Below are positions 6,184 through 10,380 of a stretch of DNA of 10,380 bases, piece by piece; position 1 is the first letter of the stretch; every line of letters starts with the position of its first letter. Where the stretch lies: contig CADBSP010000166.1 in the NCBI GenBank assembly GCA_902797405.1, positions 1-10,380 of the forward strand. The letters run 5' to 3'. The position numbers and the translations under genes were made by a program. This DNA comes from an uncultured Eubacteriales bacterium. GTDB taxonomy: Bacteria > Bacillota > Clostridia > Peptostreptococcales > Anaerovoracaceae. Below the pieces are notes generated by a model that did no database searches, had not been told where the DNA came from, and saw nothing but the letters and a program-made list of their open reading frames with translations.

Positions 6184-7899
6184 ATGAAACATATTATTAA
6201 GGCTAAAAATATCATCAAAATTGTTATATTTATTCTGGTTTTGGTTGCATCGGTTCAGTTGCTTGAATCCAGACTCTTCAAAATAAGCGATGCAAGGTCT
6301 CATCAGACCTTCAAGGGCTTTTACAGTGAGAAAAAGGATTCCCTGGATGCGGTCTATGTGGGGCAGAGCAATGTCTATCCATTCTGGAGCGCACCACTCG
6401 CATGGGAGGATTTTGGATATGCCGTCTATCCTCTGGCGGTCGGTGACATGCCTTGCCGTTCTATTAAATATGTGGTAGAGGAAGGACTAAAAACCCAATC
6501 AAAAGCTCTTTACATGATTAATCTCAATTGTTTCCTGGACGTTGAAATAAGAGCTGCCCATATTCACAATGTAACAGACTACATGAATTTCAATAAGACC
6601 AAGTTTGCTCTGATAAACGATGCACTTCCTTACATAGAGGATGCGGATTACGACAAACTGGAGTTTTTGTTCCCCATTGTAAGATTCCATACTTCTTGGA
6701 ATGAGCTTAAATCTACCTCCTTTAATTATCGATATAACGGATTGAAGGGTGGTTCCACGTACTCCAATTTCCTAAGCACCATAGACGATCAGAGTGAAAG
6801 GTTTTCAGTTACTGATGGCAGGGTTAAACTGCCTGAGGGTCAGGAAGAAATCCTAAACGACCTCATGAATTATTTGGAGGAGAAGGGTGTAGAGGCTCTC
6901 TTCGTTACGGTTCCGACGTCTAATGCTAATGAATCCCTGGTTGCCCAGCTTAACTATGCAGAAGATGTTGTGAAGGAAAGAGGTTACGAGGTTTTGAACC
7001 TTTTTAACCACATGGATGATATGGGGATTAATCTAAAGAGCGACTATTACAATGCGCTTCACTTCAATGTTCATGGTTCTATAAAATTCACTGACTTTGT
7101 GAGCAAATATCTTGGCGAAAGATACGGCTTTGAAGACAAGCGTGGAAAGCCTGAATATAAGAGCTGGGATGAGGCGATAGCAGGATACCATGAGGAAATA
7201 GATCCTTTTACTTTGGACATCGAATTTGATACCGAGCAAAGAGATTATACTCTCAAGGCTCCGAAAATCAGTAGACTGACGGCGACCGGACAAAGTTTTT
7301 ATTTGGCATGGGAGGAACCGGAAGAAGATGAATACCATGCCGACGGTTATTTGATTTATAGGAAACAGATAGAGAAAAACGATGAAGGTAAAGAATCTTC
7401 TGATACATCCTGGGAAAAAATCGCGGACGTCGGGAGTGAAACCAGGAGCTATGTGGATGAGAACCTGAAATTATTTAAGGTTTATCGATATGTCGTAGTT
7501 CCTTATGTTGGTAATGGCACCAACATAAAGTATGGTGAGATAAACATGGTTGGTGCTGAAGGAGAGACCAGAATTAATCCTCCGGAGATAGTATCCTTCG
7601 AAAACACTGAGTCAGGAAATAGAATAAGATGGAATCCGGTTGAGGGTGTAGATGGCTATGCAGTCGTTAGAAGGCTGGAAAACAAGGATGGCCAGAAGTT
7701 TGAAATGATTGCAGAGCTTGATCCGGAGACGTTGGAATACACCGACAGCCTTTATCAGGAAGATCAGACTTATACATATTCCGTGCGTGGATTTAAAGAA
7801 TATAGCGACAAAAAGGCGGATAGAAAGTATGGATACTATAATCCAAATGGACCGACCTATGGCGATGGCGTAGCTGATTCAGAAGGAGAGGAGGACTAG
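6184..7899 (+). CDS. Membrane-anchored SGNH-like protein with two FnIII-like domains (DltD-position)
   Basis: 571 residues. A Lys-rich start and one hydrophobic helix (about 11-27), without an obvious cleavage site, suggest an N-terminal anchor with the rest outside. Residues 50-315 look like an SGNH/DltD-type hydrolase or acyltransferase: VYVGQSN at 57-63 fits block I with Ser62 as nucleophile, and DYYNALHFNVHG (287-298) fits the C-terminal block with His293. Asn290 sits where DxxH would have Asp, so catalysis is less certain. Two FnIII-like beta domains follow (about 359-455 and 466-540), each with a Trp in an early strand and a Tyr-Arg-Tyr or Tyr-Thr-Tyr strand late. The tail is acidic. 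In dlt-like pathways this protein acts outside with the MBOAT partner to pass the acyl group to the final polymer. The ATG has no Shine-Dalgarno, but no in-frame ATG, GTG or TTG exists between it and the TGA at 6136. Confidence 0.75.
   Translation: MKHIIKAKNIIKIVIFILVLVASVQLLESRLFKISDARSHQTFKGFYSEKKDSLDAVYVGQSNVYPFWSAPLAWEDFGYAVYPLAVGDMPCRSIKYVVEEGLKTQSKALYMINLNCFLDVEIRAAHIHNVTDYMNFNKTKFALINDALPYIEDADYDKLEFLFPIVRFHTSWNELKSTSFNYRYNGLKGGSTYSNFLSTIDDQSERFSVTDGRVKLPEGQEEILNDLMNYLEEKGVEALFVTVPTSNANESLVAQLNYAEDVVKERGYEVLNLFNHMDDMGINLKSDYYNALHFNVHGSIKFTDFVSKYLGERYGFEDKRGKPEYKSWDEAIAGYHEEIDPFTLDIEFDTEQRDYTLKAPKISRLTATGQSFYLAWEEPEEDEYHADGYLIYRKQIEKNDEGKESSDTSWEKIADVGSETRSYVDENLKLFKVYRYVVVPYVGNGTNIKYGEINMVGAEGETRINPPEIVSFENTESGNRIRWNPVEGVDGYAVVRRLENKDGQKFEMIAELDPETLEYTDSLYQEDQTYTYSVRGFKEYSDKKADRKYGYYNPNGPTYGDGVADSEGEED
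7885..7894 (+). promoter_or_regulatory. Strong ribosome site of the MBOAT gene
   Basis: GGAGAGGAGG lies within the last codons of the SGNH gene, 7 bases before the MBOAT ATG. It fixes the start and indicates co-translation from one transcript. Confidence 0.85.
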
Positions 7900-7901
7900 T
7901 T

Positions 7902-9506
7902 ATGAATTTCATGTCATTAATCTTCTTTCTTTTTGTAATAGGTACTGCGCTAATCTACTTCTTAGCGCCCGATAAGGTAAAGTGGGTTGTACTTCTAATT
8001 GCCAGCTACATTTTCTTCTGGTCGGTAAGCGGCATGCTGCTCTTTGTTCATATTGCAGCGGTTGTAATCACATTCATAACCGGTCGAACTATAGCAAAAG
8101 TATATGAAGAAGGCGACAGACGGGTTAGAGAGATAACAAAGAACAATCCGGACATGTCCAAGGAAGAACTTAAGCCTCTAAAGAAGTCCCAGAGGAAGGC
8201 CTCTGAAAAGAAGGCAAAGGGAGTCATGATTCTGGGCGTTGTTCTGGTCCTTTTGATTCTGGTACTTTTAAAATACCATAGCTTCTTTGGCAGTTTATTG
8301 GAACTAATTGGGGTAAATGCGCCTAAACTCAGTTTACTGCTTCCAATAGGTATTTCATTCTATACTCTACAGGCGATAGGCTATATGGTTGATGTCTATA
8401 GAAAGAATCATGATGCGGATGATAATTTATTTAAGTTCGCACTTTTCATGTCCTTCTTTCCGCAGATTGTCCAGGGTCCTTTTGCTAGATACAGCAAATT
8501 GGCTCATCAGCTTTATGAACCGCATCATTATGATTACGATAGGGTGACAAAAGGCGCACAGCTAATGATTTGGGGTCTCATAAAGAAACTGGTCGTTGCT
8601 GACAGGATGATAACAGCAGTGATTACTATATTTGATAATTATCAGGAATACTCTGGTCCGATGATTTTTATAGGTGGAGCCATGGCTTGTATTCAGATGT
8701 ATGCTGATTTCTCCGGAGGAATAGATATTGCCAGGGGTGTTGCACAGATTTTGGGAATTGAGCTCGATGAAAACTTCCGTCAGCCATTCTTTGCCACATC
8801 AGTGGATGTATTTTGGAGGAGATGGCATATTTCTTTGGGCGCATGGATGAGGGACTATATCTTCTATTCCCTGACTTTATCAAAATCCTTTGCCAACATC
8901 ACGAAGAAAACACAAAAGGTAATCGGACAGAATCTAGCCAAGAAATTGCCTGCTGTAATTGCCATATTCATCGTATTCTTATTGGTCGGTATATGGCATG
9001 GATCAAACCTAAAGTATTTGGCATACGGCGTTTGGAATGGAATATTCGTTTCGTCTGGCATGTTGCTGGATGACTTCTATAAGAAAACCAAGACCGGCCT
9101 AAGAATCAATCAGGAGACGTTTTCTTGGCGTGTTTTCCAGATAGTGAGAACCTTCGTAATTATTTCATTGGGTGAGCTTTTCAGCGCAGCAAAAGATCTT
9201 CCTGAGGCATTTAAGCTTTTTTCCATGCTTCCTAAAAGATGCTGGGATTTCTCATTCCTGATGGATGGCACATTAACAAAGCTCGGTATCGACAGGGCAA
9301 ATTCAGTTGTTTTGGTGTTGTTCCTGGTTTTGATGTTTGTTGTTGATATTGCCCACGAAAAAGGAATCCCATTAAGGGATTCCATAGCTCGTCAGAATAT
9401 AGTATTCAGATGGATGCTCTATATTGGAGCCATAATTGCAGTTCTAATCTTCGGCATCTGGGGACCCGGATATGATAGCGCCGGCTTCATATACGAGCAG
9501 TTCTAA
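7902..9506 (+). CDS. MBOAT-family O-acyltransferase (DltB-like)
   Basis: 534 residues, many membrane helices. MBOAT hallmarks are present: SFFPQIVQGPFARY (184-197), MYADFSGG (266-273), FWRRWHISLGAWMRDYIFY (304-322, His309) and the active-site GIWHG with His366, then KYLAYGVWNG. The C-terminus GPGYDSAGFIYEQF matches the usual end of bacterial DltB/AlgI-type proteins. A charged cytoplasmic loop at 67-107 is rich in Lys and Glu. The protein should take an acyl or aminoacyl group from a carrier protein or lipid inside and deliver it across the membrane. It starts 2 bp after the SGNH gene and is translated from a strong ribosome site, so the pair form an operon. Neighbouring ligase and carrier genes make DltB more likely than an alginate-type acetylase, but the donor is not proven. 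Confidence 0.9.
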   Translation: MNFMSLIFFLFVIGTALIYFLAPDKVKWVVLLIASYIFFWSVSGMLLFVHIAAVVITFITGRTIAKVYEEGDRRVREITKNNPDMSKEELKPLKKSQRKASEKKAKGVMILGVVLVLLILVLLKYHSFFGSLLELIGVNAPKLSLLLPIGISFYTLQAIGYMVDVYRKNHDADDNLFKFALFMSFFPQIVQGPFARYSKLAHQLYEPHHYDYDRVTKGAQLMIWGLIKKLVVADRMITAVITIFDNYQEYSGPMIFIGGAMACIQMYADFSGGIDIARGVAQILGIELDENFRQPFFATSVDVFWRRWHISLGAWMRDYIFYSLTLSKSFANITKKTQKVIGQNLAKKLPAVIAIFIVFLLVGIWHGSNLKYLAYGVWNGIFVSSGMLLDDFYKKTKTGLRINQETFSWRVFQIVRTFVIISLGELFSAAKDLPEAFKLFSMLPKRCWDFSFLMDGTLTKLGIDRANSVVLVLFLVLMFVVDIAHEKGIPLRDSIARQNIVFRWMLYIGAIIAVLIFGIWGPGYDSAGFIYEQF

Positions 9507-9515
9507 TAATTATGT

Positions 9516-9746
9516 TTATTCGTCTTCCAATTCCTGAACCAAATTCCAGATAGCTTCAACAGAGTCAAAGTTTTCGTTAACTAGATGCGATGGCTTGATT
9601 GTTATATCAAATTCGTCGCATAATTCGCCGACCAAGGAAATGATATCCAGTGATGCCAGGATTCTGTCTGTAACCAACTTAGCATCTGTGTTTTCAAAAT
9701 CGATATCGGATCTAATACCTTTCAAAATCTCTAAAACCTTATCCAT
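9516..9746 (-). CDS. Acyl carrier protein (DltC-like), ASL instead of DSL
   Basis: 76 residues, a small acidic four-helix carrier protein. The phosphopantetheine serine is Ser32, in ILASLDII; carriers almost always have Asp before this Ser, here it is Ala (codon GCA). The following helix SLVGELCDEFDI is typical of carriers found next to DltA-like ligases. It would carry the acid activated by the ligase at 5927-4425 to the MBOAT enzyme. The start at 9746 is chosen because GGAGG (9756-9752) sits 5 bases upstream; an earlier in-frame ATG at 9758 overlaps that GGAGG and has no ribosome site of its own. The gene runs towards the MBOAT gene, with 9 bp between their ends, and lies 52 bp after the transglutaminase paralogue on the same strand, so it may be read from that gene's promoter. 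Confidence 0.85.
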   Translation of the reverse strand: MDKVLEILKGIRSDIDFENTDAKLVTDRILASLDIISLVGELCDEFDITIKPSHLVNENFDSVEAIWNLVQELEDE

Positions 9747-9798
9747 TACTGCCTCCATTCATTTACGTTTTTTGTTATATAAGTTGAACTCCAATAAA

Positions 9799-10380
9799 CT
9801 ACATATGCATTACTACATAGTCATTGTGGTAAGACCAAAGGGCTCGTCCATTTTTCACCTTAAAGGCGTAGTAGTTAGTCTCGTTATAACAGTTGGGATC
9901 ATAAATCCAAGTTCCGTCATCGTGTTTAATATAGGTCCAGGAATGAGGTAGATACCAGATATTGACTGTTCCGTAGACCTGGGTGATGCTGTATCCCAAG
10001 GTTTTTGCCATGATGTAGAATGTGGCTGCATGAACTATACAGTCACCTCTTAACTTTTCGAATCCATAATTGGCAAACCAGATTGTTCCCCAGTTAGAGC
10101 TGGATGGGAAGGTATAATAGGGGAGTGAAGCTGCCCATCTAAAAGCGGCACTAAGTGTATATCCCACCTTATCTAAAACAGCGATTGCCTTTTTTGAGAT
10201 GCTGTGCACCTGATAATTATCAAAGTAATAGTGAAGTTTGCCTACTTTGGCCCATCCGTTCTTAACGATTTTTCCGGATGATGTTGCGGCGTATTCCTTT
10301 CCGGCGGATTTGAAGAAGGTGTTCTTCTTCAGATTTCCGGATTCGTCGGAGAAGAAAAGATGAGATCCTATATTTAGGAA
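9799..10380 (-). CDS. Second CWB2-type/transglutaminase-like surface protein, C-terminal part (runs off right edge)
   Basis: 193 residues visible, frame open at the right edge, so the start lies outside the window. The visible part begins with a glucan/choline-binding-like segment (Gly-Trp, Tyr-Tyr-Phe) and ends with a transglutaminase-like domain with the triad Cys114, His146, Asp161 (visible numbering; RGDC, HSW, WIYDP). It aligns with residues 590-783 of the protein at 2587-236 with about 57% identity by hand count, including the shared end VMHM. The two genes are therefore paralogues. A GTG at 10209 could be mistaken for a start, but the similarity continues upstream through it to the edge. 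Whether CWB2 repeats are present further upstream is inferred from the paralogue. The ACP gene follows after 52 bp. Confidence 0.85.
   Translation of the reverse strand, partial: FLNIGSHLFFSDESGNLKKNTFFKSAGKEYAATSSGKIVKNGWAKVGKLHYYFDNYQVHSISKKAIAVLDKVGYTLSAAFRWAASLPYYTFPSSSNWGTIWFANYGFEKLRGDCIVHAATFYIMAKTLGYSITQVYGTVNIWYLPHSWTYIKHDDGTWIYDPNCYNETNYYAFKVKNGRALWSYHNDYVVMHM

Noticed and set aside
9747..9758. Earlier ATG (9758) for the carrier protein
   Set aside because: No ribosome site upstream; the GGAGG that begins within this ATG serves the ATG at 9746.
10207..10209. GTG as the start of a short 136-residue protein
   Set aside because: The frame is open to the right edge and matches the paralogue continuously upstream of this codon.
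236..10380. The two paralogues as ends of a composite transposon
   Set aside because: They are diverged, no transposase or terminal inverted repeats are seen, and the similarity is protein-coding in character.

Overview
The window looks like Bacillota, most likely an anaerobic Clostridia-type gut or rumen organism. The evidence is moderate-to-low GC, strong GGAGG ribosome sites, CWB2-type surface proteins, a sodium:solute symporter with a tiny partner protein, and a Dlt-like ligase/carrier/MBOAT/SGNH gene set. The genus cannot be named from the sequence.

Left part (1-5927), all on the minus strand. In transcription order from right to left it holds: a DltA-like adenylation enzyme (5927-4425); a 47-residue single-span membrane protein (4350-4207) whose stop overlaps the start of a sodium:solute symporter (4210-2624); a large secreted protein with three CWB2 wall-binding repeats and a C-terminal transglutaminase-like domain (2587-236); and the first 28 codons of a lipoprotein (86 to beyond the left edge). 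A short intergenic space at 87-235 holds a tandem repeat of about 34 bp.

Centre (5928-6183) is a 256-bp divergent promoter region. It has a near-consensus promoter for the adenylation gene. Towards the rightward genes it has four copies of CATTCAATA spaced 21, 21 and 19 bp apart, followed by an extended -10 element. The layout resembles a LytTR-family (AgrA/ComE-type) activator site.

Right part: an SGNH-like, membrane-anchored protein with two FnIII-like domains (6184-7899, +) is followed 2 bp later by an MBOAT acyltransferase (7902-9506, +). Converging on these from the minus strand are an acyl carrier protein (9746-9516) and, upstream of it, the 3' part of a second CWB2-type/transglutaminase paralogue (10380-9799) that runs off the right edge.

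How it may fit together: ligase, carrier protein, MBOAT and SGNH protein are the four parts of a dlt-like pathway that loads an acid onto a carrier and moves it across the membrane onto an envelope polymer. The set is not a canonical dltABCD operon. The genes lie on both strands, the SGNH protein has an FnIII tail, the carrier has ASL instead of DSL at the phosphopantetheine serine, and the ligase lacks both the alpha-amino-contacting Asp and the DltA-type Cys. The donor may therefore not be D-alanine. This is inference; the most interesting points are the ligase pocket and the repeat array in front of the SGNH-MBOAT operon.
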